Virus record (IMG/VR): IMGVR_UViG_3300027714_000030
Location: 1 to 46,028 of that record
DNA length: 46,028 bases
Reading direction: 5' to 3' (one strand)
DNA from: a virus
Part shown: piece by piece, positions 18,038 to 25,975 of the stretch
Numbering within the stretch: the first letter of the stretch is position 1
Layout: every line of letters starts with the position of its first letter
Notes under the pieces: model-generated
What the model was told of the DNA's origin: nothing
The model's input: the letters and a program-made list of their open reading frames with translations, nothing else
Database searches by the model: none
Translations under genes and position numbers: made by a program

Positions 18038-20035
18038 TTATTTGTTAAATCTCGCTTTGAAAGCATCACCGTATCCAGATACATCGTATCCTAGTGTTGA
18101 TTTCTTTTCTTCAGTTTTAGATTCAGTTACCATAGCAACTTTTTCCATTTCTACTGAAGTGTCTCTTAAATCTCTAGTTTGCCAGAAATTAGCTACTTGA
18201 TATTCAGTATTTAAAGTATGGTATTTAGATTGAGCAATGATTTGATTTTGTTTAGCTTCAGATAAGTTTACCCATGCTTCTGAGTATTCAGATGGCATAA
18301 GTGCAATTACTGTAGGCTGTTCACCTGTGCTTTCAACAATAAGTTGTGTACTGTTCATTAAGTTTACAATTTCAGATTCTGTCATAAAACCTCTTTGAGA
18401 AACAGTGTTTCTAACTTCAGTTTTTGCAGATTCATTTAATGTATTATATTTTTCTCTTGTCGTTGAAGATACAACTCTAAAGAATGATGGTGATTCATTT
18501 TCTTTTTTAGTTGCGTTTTCAACTAGTGCATCTAGTTTAGAAGAGATTTCATTTTTGTAAGATTCTAATGGATCTAATGCTCCATCTTCACCTTCTGTTT
18601 CTTCATCAGATTCTCCAGCTTCAGCTTCTTCACCAGCTTCACCTTCAGGTGCAACTTCTTGTGTGTTAGTTGCTTCATCTTCTAAATCTTCAGCTTCTTC
18701 TCCGGTTTCTTCACCTTTAACATCGCCCTCTGGTGAATTGTCTCCAGCTTCAACTTCTTCTCCTTCAATTTCTTCAACATCTTTAGCTGCTTTTTCACCG
18801 TCAGCTGCTACTGCACCTTCTTCTGAATTGTCACCGATGTTTTCGATTTCGTCTGTATCTTCAGCTTCATCTTTATCTTTTGCTGGTAATTCTTCTTCAG
18901 TAACTTCTTCTACTTCAACTGTTTCGTTTAAAGATTCAGCAATATATTCAGCGTATTCTGAAACTGATTGTAAATTTTCTTTTAAGTATTCAACATACTC
19001 TAACAAAGTAGTGTGCGATGTAGCTCCTTCGTTATGTGCTTCTGCTAAATAGTTAGCGAAATCTTTAACTTTAGAAACTGCTTCAGCAACGTGTTCTGTG
19101 TAAGCAATATCTTCATCTAGTTTTTCAGCCAATGACTCAGAATAAGAAATACCTTGATCTGCTTTTTCAGCAACGTGTTCTGTGTATTGAATAGATTCAT
19201 CTAATCTTTCAGCAACATAATTAACATATTCTGTCAAATTATTAACATTTTCTACAATATGATTATTGTGCTCTTTTAGATTAGTTACTGTGTTATCTTC
19301 TGAAACTGCATCATCTTTAGTTTCAATAGACTCTTTTAGTGTTTTGATCTCATTCGCCAAATACTCTGAGTACTTATTGAAATCGTCAGATTTTACAAAT
19401 TCTGCCATGTTTTTATTTTCTTTTATTTGTGTGGTTGTGTTTTTGTTTTCAATAGTTTCTAAACTCGTTTGAGTTTCATTTTGTTTATTGATTTCATAAA
19501 TCGATAGAAGACCGTCATTAGAATAACCATAAGATTCGTTAACTCTCTTTAACTCAGCATTCTCAAATCCTGGGTCAGCAACTAAATCATATGTAAATAA
19601 TTGTTTAATCTTTACTTGTCCATTAGATTCAACAGCACCTGCTGCTCTTGATGAAATCTGAAGTGGTACACCAGCATCAACCAAAGCTTTAGCTTGGCGT
19701 CCAGCGTCTGTATCTAATAATTTGATACGCCCTCTTACTTCTTTACTTTCTTTATCGTATGTTAATTCTTCAATAATGTGTGAAACATTTTTTAAAGAAA
19801 TGTCAAACTGTGCAGGGTGATCTAATTCTCCTAACAGTTTACTAGCGCCAATTTTAGCTTGTAATGCTTCAATTTGGGGTACATATTCTGACTCTGTATA
19901 AATACGGTTGTTTTTATTTTTCTGATCGATTTGACCGAAAACACCTTCAAGAATATAGTCTTTATTTTCTGAAGTAGTGACTTTCAGTGCAGACGATGAC
20001 ATCTCGACGATTAATAAATCGTTAATGTTGTTCAT
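18038..20035 (-). CDS. 21-22: Fused prohead protease (gp21) and core scaffold (gp22-like)
   Basis: 665 aa in one frame. Residues 1-200 are the T4 gp21-type serine protease: GVFGQIDQKNKNNRIY, the catalytic-His segment LLGELDHPAQFD, the catalytic-Ser segment LQISSRAAGAV, and YDLVADPGFENAELKRV. Residues about 210-370 are repeated helices with a YxExVAE pattern (YTEHVAE, YSESLAE, YAEYIAE). A very acidic Glu/Asp/Ala stretch follows, then a helical C-terminus. This matches a prohead core scaffold. In T4 these are separate genes 21 and 22. An internal ATG (19406-19408, residue 210) behind an A-rich leader could make scaffold alone. Late-type element upstream. Confidence 0.85.
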   Translation of the reverse strand: MNNINDLLIVEMSSSALKVTTSENKDYILEGVFGQIDQKNKNNRIYTESEYVPQIEALQAKIGASKLLGELDHPAQFDISLKNVSHIIEELTYDKESKEVRGRIKLLDTDAGRQAKALVDAGVPLQISSRAAGAVESNGQVKIKQLFTYDLVADPGFENAELKRVNESYGYSNDGLLSIYEINKQNETQTSLETIENKNTTTQIKENKNMAEFVKSDDFNKYSEYLANEIKTLKESIETKDDAVSEDNTVTNLKEHNNHIVENVNNLTEYVNYVAERLDESIQYTEHVAEKADQGISYSESLAEKLDEDIAYTEHVAEAVSKVKDFANYLAEAHNEGATSHTTLLEYVEYLKENLQSVSEYAEYIAESLNETVEVEEVTEEELPAKDKDEAEDTDEIENIGDNSEEGAVAADGEKAAKDVEEIEGEEVEAGDNSPEGDVKGEETGEEAEDLEDEATNTQEVAPEGEAGEEAEAGESDEETEGEDGALDPLESYKNEISSKLDALVENATKKENESPSFFRVVSSTTREKYNTLNESAKTEVRNTVSQRGFMTESEIVNLMNSTQLIVESTGEQPTVIALMPSEYSEAWVNLSEAKQNQIIAQSKYHTLNTEYQVANFWQTRDLRDTSVEMEKVAMVTESKTEEKKSTLGYDVSGYGDAFKARFNK

Positions 20036-20058
20036 AATATTTTGTTTTTCTATTTTTA

Positions 20059-20068
20059 ATATATATCA
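20059..20068 (-). promoter_or_regulatory. Variant late-promoter-like element for the protease-scaffold gene
   Basis: The minus strand reads TGATATATAT, two mismatches from consensus, 23 nt upstream of the protease ATG. Confidence 0.5.
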
Positions 20069-20091
20069 TACTTTATTATTGAAATATCTTA

Positions 20092-20430
20092 TTACATTCC
20101 AGCAAGCGGATCGTCGTCACCTTCTTCTTCACCACCTTCTTCCTTTTCAGCTTCCTTTTCAGCTTCTGCGTCCTCAGCCGATTTGTCTAAATAGTAACCT
20201 GTTAGAATATCCATTTCGCCTTCTGCAAATGCAGCTTCTCCGTATTCAGTGTAGAAATAGTCCTTAAATTCATCTTCAGTTTTAGATGCTGTAATAGCTC
20301 CTAAAATTTCGGCAGATTTTATTTCACTACCTGAATCTAATTTTAGCTCATCTACAAATACCTTTGATTCTTCTCCAGCTCTTAATGCATCTTCTGCAAT
20401 AAAATCTTCAAACGTTTTAATAATTTTCAT
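20092..20430 (-). CDS. Small acidic prohead core-like protein (gp67/gp68 position)
   Basis: 112 aa between portal and protease, where T4 carries core genes 67 and 68. The N-terminus KTFEDFIAEDA closely resembles the T4 internal-protein targeting/cleavage sequence TYQEFIAEA, with the expected protease site after IAE. The C-terminal third is extremely acidic (runs of Glu/Ala/Asp), as in prohead core peptides. I infer a core protein co-assembled into the prohead and cleaved during maturation. Sequence identity to gp67 or gp68 cannot be shown by eye. The late-type element is only 3 nt before ATG. Confidence 0.6.
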   Translation of the reverse strand: MKIIKTFEDFIAEDALRAGEESKVFVDELKLDSGSEIKSAEILGAITASKTEDEFKDYFYTEYGEAAFAEGEMDILTGYYLDKSAEDAEAEKEAEKEEGGEEEGDDDPLAGM

Positions 20431-20433
20431 AAT

Positions 20434-20443
20434 CTATATATCT
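20434..20443 (-). promoter_or_regulatory. Late-promoter-like element directly before the core-like gene
   Basis: The minus strand reads AGATATATAG, 3 nt before the ATG of the 112-aa gene and 12 nt after the portal stop. If it is a promoter, its transcript would start at or within the first codons. Confidence 0.5.
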
Positions 20444-20455
20444 TTTTTGTATGTA

Positions 20456-22048
20456 TTACATTGCAAATGGATCCTCAGGCTCTGGTGCCTCAGCTTCCTC
20501 TCTTTTTACTTTGGATTTGGCTGCGTCATTGGCTCTAATCTCGTCATCACTTAGTTTAAGATATTTTTTAACTAAATATTCTTGATCAAAGTAATACTCT
20601 TCTTCCATTGTTTCTTGATTAGTTGTCATTAGACTATCTCTCATTGTACCTATAAAGTCTAATCTCTTCTCCATTAATTCCATATCTTTTAATTCTGAGA
20701 AGACATTTTCTTCATTGAATCGTAAAGCTACTTGAGATTTAAATTGTGGATCATTTGTAAACTCTGGATATTTAAGACACATTTGAATAAACAATGGCTT
20801 AGATAATATTTCCATAAAGATTGATCTTAAACGCTTGATAAATTTACCAAATTTAATTTCATCTCTAATCATACCATCAGCTGCAAGGTTAAAATCACCT
20901 CCACCGTCTTCATATAAAAATCTAGAATAAGGTATTTTAGAGACGTGCTTAAGTTTATCTGAAAAATATTTAAGTGCTTCTGTATCTGAAAGATCTGGTC
21001 CTTCTGAGTTTAAAGTTTCAATCTCCGGTGATTCACCATCTTTAGAAGGTAACCAATATTCTTTGCTAAATTGTAGCATTGGTTTCCCATCGGTCGCAAG
21101 CGTTCCTGATTCCCAATCAAAGTCAACTGATTCTTTATATGAGTTCATTAACTGAGAAAGAGATTGCTTTGCCCTTGTTTTAGATTTACCACCAACAGGA
21201 ATAACAAACTTCATTCTAAAAGAAGCATTAGTTACTGCCCATATAACTCTAGTATGTTCCATGATTCTCAATAAGTTAAACGCTCTAGTTAATCTTTCTA
21301 TATAAGATACTCTAGATGTTGTAGTTATTGAACTATATGAAATGTAAATTAATTGAGAATCGTAAAGTTTACGTTCTTTAACTGGATCATCTTTATATTG
21401 AACCCATACCTTTTTACCATCTTCGTGATTGTAACCTGGTATAAGTGTAATAGGATCTAATTCTTTAAATCCAATAATTTCCTTTTGGTCAGGGGAATAA
21501 ATTATTTCGAATGCTAAATAACCATCAATTAAGAATTTTCTATAAAAGTACCATGCTGATTGATCATTGTTAAACCCAAAATAGTGATAGATTTGTCTAA
21601 AATACTTATTAAGGTCTTTATCAACATCATCAGATATATCAACGCCTAGTATTTCTGGATAACAGAAAAAATTCTTGTTATCATATACAATAGTCTCATC
21701 ACAAAGAATATCTAGAATATCTTCTATTTCATCATTAAGTGAAAACTTTCTAAGTTCTTCTCTTTTAGCTTCATATCCTTGATCAAAAAATGGAATGTTA
21801 GATCTTAAGCTAGTGTCTGTCATTGACATCGCAGCAAATGCGCCATAGATATCATCATTGTCAACACCAAATGGATTCATCTGACCGTAACCAATTTCTG
21901 CTTCCATTGGCCCAATAGCCTGAGACTGTCTTAGAACTAAATCATCATATCTCATTCCAAAAGAGGATAAAGACTTTAAAGCATTTGAAATGCTAAAAGG
22001 TCTTGATCCATTGCTCAATGGTCCGTTTCTATCGTTAAATCCTGCCAT
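20456..22048 (-). CDS. 20: Portal protein (gp20)
   Basis: 530 aa (T4 gp20: 524). Forms the dodecameric DNA channel at the head vertex and docks terminase and neck. Recognised by IEDILDILCDETIVYD, FYRKFLIDGYLAFEIIY, FKELDPITLIPGYNHE, the segment around YSSITTTSRVSYIERLTRAFN, and KHVSKIPYSRFLYEDGGGDF. The C-terminus is acidic. It is followed by the core-like gene, protease and capsid gene in the T4 order. The late-type promoter 23 nt upstream contains the stop codon of the preceding gene. Confidence 0.95.
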   Translation of the reverse strand: MAGFNDRNGPLSNGSRPFSISNALKSLSSFGMRYDDLVLRQSQAIGPMEAEIGYGQMNPFGVDNDDIYGAFAAMSMTDTSLRSNIPFFDQGYEAKREELRKFSLNDEIEDILDILCDETIVYDNKNFFCYPEILGVDISDDVDKDLNKYFRQIYHYFGFNNDQSAWYFYRKFLIDGYLAFEIIYSPDQKEIIGFKELDPITLIPGYNHEDGKKVWVQYKDDPVKERKLYDSQLIYISYSSITTTSRVSYIERLTRAFNLLRIMEHTRVIWAVTNASFRMKFVIPVGGKSKTRAKQSLSQLMNSYKESVDFDWESGTLATDGKPMLQFSKEYWLPSKDGESPEIETLNSEGPDLSDTEALKYFSDKLKHVSKIPYSRFLYEDGGGDFNLAADGMIRDEIKFGKFIKRLRSIFMEILSKPLFIQMCLKYPEFTNDPQFKSQVALRFNEENVFSELKDMELMEKRLDFIGTMRDSLMTTNQETMEEEYYFDQEYLVKKYLKLSDDEIRANDAAKSKVKREEAEAPEPEDPFAM

Positions 22049-22071
22049 AATATTATATTATTGTGTTCTGT

Positions 22072-22081
22072 TTATATATCT
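22072..22081 (-). promoter_or_regulatory. Late-promoter-like element overlapping an upstream stop codon (portal)
   Basis: Exact AGATATATAA on the minus strand, 23 nt upstream of the gp20 ATG. Its final TAA is the stop codon of the 208-aa gene. Confidence 0.65.
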
Positions 22082-22698
22082 TTTCTTTTTGAACGCGTTT
22101 TTAGATGCTCTCTAAAGGCGCGTTTTACCTCATTGATACCAATACCAGATAGGTCTTGGAAATCACAAAGAGCAATTTTTGCCCAACTTTCATATGAAAC
22201 CACTTTTTGATTTTTTTTTAATTGTGGTATATATTGTCTAATAGCAAAATCAAATCCAAATTGAACTAAGAATTTCTTAGCATCTTTGTATATTAGATCA
22301 ATCTCACCTTGTGTTAATGCATTGTCCTTTTTAGATCTACCTGTATTAGATTTAATCTGCCCTTCCATTCTATCATATATCATATCTAATAGATCTTCTT
22401 TAAATTGAACGGGTAATAAGTTTAAGTTAATTCCAACGTCTGTGCCACTCGGGTGTGTGTCAAATGCTAACACTACTGGATTCATATCCCACCATGGTAA
22501 CGTTTTTATATTTTTAGGTTTTTCATATCTAAAGACATGTATCATACCTGTTTTAAACGGTGCGCTAAGCTTACTTACAGTATTATCCCTAATAGACTTT
22601 GAAGCCTTAGTAAACCAATCTTCAGCACTTCTACGTGCTTTAGTTTTACTACCTGCTTCTTTAGATAAGTTCTTAATGTCCTTTTTTATTTGTCCCAT
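22072..22698 (-). CDS. Conserved phage morphogenesis protein of unknown function
   Basis: 208 aa with a basic N-terminus and C-terminus. The core FRYEKPKNIKTLPWWDMNP, VVLAFDTHPSGTDVGINLNL and LPVQFKEDLLD follows a pattern ('Y.pK....LPywD..PlVl......G.nLh.Lp') that I associate with proteins next to gp4 in marine T4-like phages. Its function is not known to me. In T4 the gene after 4 is 53, but this protein lacks the gp53 signature, so it is not called gp53. Its start overlaps the gp4 stop (TAATG), indicating coupling. Confidence 0.6.
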   Translation of the reverse strand: MGQIKKDIKNLSKEAGSKTKARRSAEDWFTKASKSIRDNTVSKLSAPFKTGMIHVFRYEKPKNIKTLPWWDMNPVVLAFDTHPSGTDVGINLNLLPVQFKEDLLDMIYDRMEGQIKSNTGRSKKDNALTQGEIDLIYKDAKKFLVQFGFDFAIRQYIPQLKKNQKVVSYESWAKIALCDFQDLSGIGINEVKRAFREHLKTRSKRKDI

Positions 22699-23171
22699 TA
22701 TTTAAGAGATTTTTCTGTTAAAACAATAAACCTCCAACCTCTGTTTTCAGCCCATGCTTTAGCATATTTATATTTATCTCTATTTTTTATATACTGTTCT
22801 GCCAAAAACTTATATGATTTTAAAGCCTTTTGACTGTTCTTTTTAGGTGGAGATGGTTTTGTAATCTGTGCTTCTGGTTTAATTTCAACTAGAAATTCTT
22901 GATCTCCATCTTCACCTTTAGTTTTCATATAAAAATCTGGATAATATTTATGTGGTCTTTTATCGAATGACCATATGTAATTTATTTCTACTGGTTCACT
23001 TGACCACTTAATAACGTCTTGTCTATTGTCACACATAATACAAAACTTTCTTTCCCATGAGGAACGATAAATAATCGGCGTTGGGCCGATATACTTATCT
23101 GGATTTAAAGGAGTGTAATATCCTTGTATAAATCCTGAATTATTAGATGGTTTAAGATTTTTTATTGACAT
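22698..23171 (-). CDS. 4: Head completion protein (gp4 family)
   Basis: 157 aa (T4 gp4: 150). Recognised by the family pattern GYYTPLNPDKYIG, PIIYRSSWERKFCIMCD, VIKWSSEPVEINYIW, HKYYPDFYMK and FLVEIKPEAQ. The acidic PDF and EIK residues fit a TnsA-like nuclease fold. In T4, gp4 (with gp2) finishes the packaged head before tail joining. It follows gp55 (TAAATG junction) and is coupled to the 208-aa gene. Confidence 0.88.
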   Translation of the reverse strand: MSIKNLKPSNNSGFIQGYYTPLNPDKYIGPTPIIYRSSWERKFCIMCDNRQDVIKWSSEPVEINYIWSFDKRPHKYYPDFYMKTKGEDGDQEFLVEIKPEAQITKPSPPKKNSQKALKSYKFLAEQYIKNRDKYKYAKAWAENRGWRFIVLTEKSLK

Positions 23172-23555
23172 TTATATGTTGAACATTCCACCACCGTCAT
23201 CACTACCACCGTTAGTAGTAATCCTATCAATAGATAATGTCCCTTTGTATTTTTGCGGGTGTATCTTATTCCATCCTTTAGCATATCCTCTCTTTGCGAT
23301 CTCTGTAAAGTATGCAAATGCATTTGGATATTTAGGATTAAAGTTTCTCCAGTATTTAAGAAGATCTAATAGTGCAAATTGCAGGCAATCATCTCGGTCG
23401 TCACTGTTAACGTAATTTAATCTATTAATAGTTCGTTCAGCTAAAAGGACTAACATCTTCTCGGCTGTTGTAGTTAACTTATCAGCTTCCTTTGAGAGTA
23501 CCATTTCATTATATAGATCTTTATTATTTAGGTAATTCTTTTTTCTTTTTGCCAT
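23172..23555 (-). CDS. 55: Late-transcription sigma factor (gp55 family)
   Basis: 127 aa (T4 gp55: 185). The start KNYLNNKDLYNEM mirrors T4 gp55 NYVNNKELLQAI. The core then gives ERTINRLNYVNSDDRDDCLQ, FALLDLLKYWRNFNPKYPNAFAYF and ITEIAKRGYAKGWNKI-type sequence, as in T4 '...[36 protein letters not shown]'. gp55 directs RNA polymerase to late promoters and binds the gp45 clamp. The C-terminus is short and Gly-rich, ending in GMFNI, which may be the clamp contact. No late-type element precedes it, as expected for an earlier gene. Confidence 0.85.
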   Translation of the reverse strand: MAKRKKNYLNNKDLYNEMVLSKEADKLTTTAEKMLVLLAERTINRLNYVNSDDRDDCLQFALLDLLKYWRNFNPKYPNAFAYFTEIAKRGYAKGWNKIHPQKYKGTLSIDRITTNGGSDDGGGMFNI

Positions 23556-23584
23556 TATGTTGTATGTGTTTAATCTTATACGAA

Positions 23585-23616
23585 AAAAAGCCCAACTGTT
23601 TCCAATTGGGCTTTTT
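23585..23616 (-). terminator. Intrinsic terminator after the 394-aa gene
   Basis: AAAAAGCCCAA (23585-23595) pairs with TTGGGCTTTTT (23606-23616), an 11-bp stem with a 10-nt loop. The minus strand continues with T residues. It lies about 20 nt beyond the stop of the 394-aa gene and before gp55, so gp55 needs its own promoter. Confidence 0.88.
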
Positions 23617-23634
23617 ATATTAAGTTAATTGATT

Positions 23635-24819
23635 TTAAATAGAATCTTCAGCATTTATCTGAAGTTTATTTTTTTCTATTCTCATTGGCTCTTCATTTAC
23701 AAACACTGTTAGTATATCTGATTTTCCTTGTCCAGTCCATTCTAATGCGTCTACTTTAACTGTAGTTCCTTTAGGGAATTCATCGCCTTCTACTTTGATA
23801 GTTGCGTCAATATATCCATCATCTTTGGTAAGAAGATCTTCATTGTTTAGTTCACCCAATTCTTCTGAAATTCTTTTAATTTCAGAATTTAATAATTGAT
23901 CAGCTGCTTTAATATCTGGTAAATTTCTATTAGCTTCTGCTAATCTACCCTTTTGATCTTTTAAGAATGCAATCATTTCATGCATCAATGACAACTTTTC
24001 GTTTTTAACTTCTCTTCTAGATTTATAAGATTCTAAAATATCTTCAACCATTGGTGTAATATCTACACCTGTTTCTTCTGCAACATATTCAATGGCAGCG
24101 TCAGCTAATAATTTAGTGAAATTTTCTATTTTTGTAGATTCATTTACTCTATAAATAAACATATTGTTGTCTGCTCTCATAGCCAAAACTTTAACATCGC
24201 CATCGGTAGATTCAGAAATAAATTCTAGAACACCATAATGGCTAAAGTTTTTAGATGCAAATTCAAATAAATTTACTAATTCTTTATCTTCATATCTAAT
24301 ATATGCTACTGAAAACATATGCTCTGATATTGGCATTGCATTTGACCATGCTAATTCAACGTTTCCTGCATAAAATTTATTCTCTGATAAATTATAAGAA
24401 ATCTTTACTGTTACAGCACTTTTAAGTAATTCTGTTCTAGATGATTCTAGAATTGATAATTCCTTTTGAATTTCTTTAACTGCATTCTTTTTACCTGTAA
24501 CTTTATATGATTTAATGTTCCCTTCTAAGAAATCTATTTTTTCATTTAAAGATACTAATGTATCAAAATTATTCAATGAGGATTCTTCAATTTTAGAAAT
24601 GGTTTTCTTATTGATGTAATCATAGTGAAATGAAATACCTTCATTTGTAATGTTAAACAATGCATTTGCTTTAATCAATGCTGTAAAATCTTCTGAAACA
24701 TCAGTAATTTTTTCGATATGACTACCTGTCATTCTGAAATTTTGACCACCTGCATGGAATACGAATCCATTCTTGGATTCTAATACTGGTGAAATAATTC
24801 CTTTATTTAATTTTGCCAT
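23635..24819 (-). CDS. Probable virion-associated protein of unknown function (394 aa)
   Basis: Not recognised. The N-terminal half is mixed alpha/beta, with FHAGGQNFRMTGSHI near the start. The region around residues 75-135 and the stretch from about 270 to 320 are Lys/Glu/Leu-rich coiled-coil-like helices (KNEKLSLMHEMIAFLKDQKG). The C-terminal 60 residues look like a small beta domain (VEGDEFPKGTTVKVDALEW, FVNEEPMRIEKNKLQI). It is a separate late unit: late-type element 19 nt upstream of ATG and its own terminator. It lies next to the gp15-like gene, so a structural or assembly role is likely. Confidence 0.65.
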   Translation of the reverse strand: MAKLNKGIISPVLESKNGFVFHAGGQNFRMTGSHIEKITDVSEDFTALIKANALFNITNEGISFHYDYINKKTISKIEESSLNNFDTLVSLNEKIDFLEGNIKSYKVTGKKNAVKEIQKELSILESSRTELLKSAVTVKISYNLSENKFYAGNVELAWSNAMPISEHMFSVAYIRYEDKELVNLFEFASKNFSHYGVLEFISESTDGDVKVLAMRADNNMFIYRVNESTKIENFTKLLADAAIEYVAEETGVDITPMVEDILESYKSRREVKNEKLSLMHEMIAFLKDQKGRLAEANRNLPDIKAADQLLNSEIKRISEELGELNNEDLLTKDDGYIDATIKVEGDEFPKGTTVKVDALEWTGQGKSDILTVFVNEEPMRIEKNKLQINAEDSI

Positions 24820-24838
24820 GTGTGTTATTTAATTTTTT

Positions 24839-24848
24839 ATATATATCT
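24839..24848 (-). promoter_or_regulatory. Late-promoter-like element for the 394-aa gene
   Basis: The minus strand reads AGATATATAT, one mismatch from consensus, 19 nt upstream of ATG, in the gap after the gp15-like gene. Confidence 0.6.
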
Positions 24849-24853
24849 TTATT

Positions 24854-25960
24854 TTATTCTTCGAAAGGCGCGTCAGTTATTGAAACGTCGTTTGAGTCTC
24901 CAAAAAGAGGCTTATCTTTTTCTCTAATACCTGGTGTGTCTATCTTTGTAGTGCCGAAACTAAATATTCTATTTGAATCTTTTCTTCTTTTAGATGTTCT
25001 TAATAGTTGTGAATTTGTATTTATTAACGTAGTTAATCCTGCACTAATTGGATCAAATATGCTATCGTTATCTCCACATGAATTTGGATCTTGAGTTAAT
25101 ATCCATGACATACTATCGGGATTCCATGTATATTCAGCACACGTTTGATCATAATAGACTAATGGATTTGGTAAATCACCTTCATATAATTGTGACGGGT
25201 CTAAAGAAACTAAATTAGGATCACCATAATTAGCTAAAACACCTTCTGAATAAACAGATCTTGTATATTTAGTATAAATGTCTTCTTCAAAATCAAATGA
25301 TGGAATGAATGTATTGATCTCTAGGCTAAATGTAATTTTATGATTTTGTTTATCGTCAAATCCGTATTCTATAGGACGTTCTTGCGTGTAATCATCTGGC
25401 ATCATATATTCTGATGAGATTCTATACATGCCGTCTTCTAAGTGACCTGCGTCAACATGGAAGAAATTAGCCTTATACATTTTTTTAATAATAGATTCAG
25501 TAACCTTAAATATATCCAATTGGCTAGATAATAAAATTTCAATATCTACACCCAATACACATGGAATCATTTCAAACTCTGCAACATATCCTTCCATTAA
25601 ACCTTGATTATTCATCATGGTATAATTACCTAAATTTCTTTTATTGACTAATTTACCTGGATCTACTGAAAATGAAGTTAGATTTACAATACCTCTTGGT
25701 ACTTTATCGTAATTACCGTTAGCATAACTGCCATCAGGATCACAACCTTCTCCATTAACATTAGTAAATAAAAAGTTATCTTTAACAAAGTTTTCATCAC
25801 CTGAAACTGCATAAAAAAATGGAACATCAATAATAGATCTTTCGTCATTAGAGATTTGTCTCCAAAAACTAAGTTTACTATTTAGATCAGCTAAAAGACC
25901 TATGATAATGTGTCTAATGACACTATCGTCGCGGTTATATTTGAGATTATAAGTTGCCAT
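24854..25960 (-). CDS. gp15-like tail terminator / sheath stabiliser
   Basis: 368 aa (T4 gp15: 272). The N-terminus has a D..(I/V)R...(I/L)....(D/N)L...L.F pattern followed by IIDVPFFYAVSGDE. The middle has EFEMIPCVLGVDIEILLSSQ, then TESIIKKMYKANFFHVDAG, and a late KITFSLEINTF. This matches the order of segments in gp15 proteins of marine T4-like phages (short VP-Y segment, 'P..l.f.l.i......qi.eqIlp.F.p.f', then a beta segment). gp15 caps the finished tail. The C-terminal 130 residues are extra. The late-type element is 5 nt before ATG. Confidence 0.55.
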   Translation of the reverse strand: MATYNLKYNRDDSVIRHIIIGLLADLNSKLSFWRQISNDERSIIDVPFFYAVSGDENFVKDNFLFTNVNGEGCDPDGSYANGNYDKVPRGIVNLTSFSVDPGKLVNKRNLGNYTMMNNQGLMEGYVAEFEMIPCVLGVDIEILLSSQLDIFKVTESIIKKMYKANFFHVDAGHLEDGMYRISSEYMMPDDYTQERPIEYGFDDKQNHKITFSLEINTFIPSFDFEEDIYTKYTRSVYSEGVLANYGDPNLVSLDPSQLYEGDLPNPLVYYDQTCAEYTWNPDSMSWILTQDPNSCGDNDSIFDPISAGLTTLINTNSQLLRTSKRRKDSNRIFSFGTTKIDTPGIREKDKPLFGDSNDVSITDAPFEE

Positions 25961-25965
25961 ATAGT

Positions 25966-25975
25966 TTATATATCT
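25966..25975 (-). promoter_or_regulatory. Late-promoter-like element abutting the gp46 stop codon
   Basis: Exact AGATATATAA on the minus strand. Its first base is shared with the gp46 stop codon (25975-25977), and it ends 5 nt before the gp15-like ATG. It marks the switch from the replication block to the virion block. Confidence 0.6.

Noticed and set aside
18663-19052. Long plus-strand ORFs opposite gp18, gp21-22, gp46 and others
   Set aside because: They are antisense shadows of biased codons in real minus-strand genes (Ser/Leu-rich products, no leader or promoter).
22072-22698. Naming the 208-aa gene as baseplate wedge gp53 because it follows gene 4
   Set aside because: T4 gp53 has a distinct 'NPQLYWVLLMCN' signature that is absent here; position alone is not enough.
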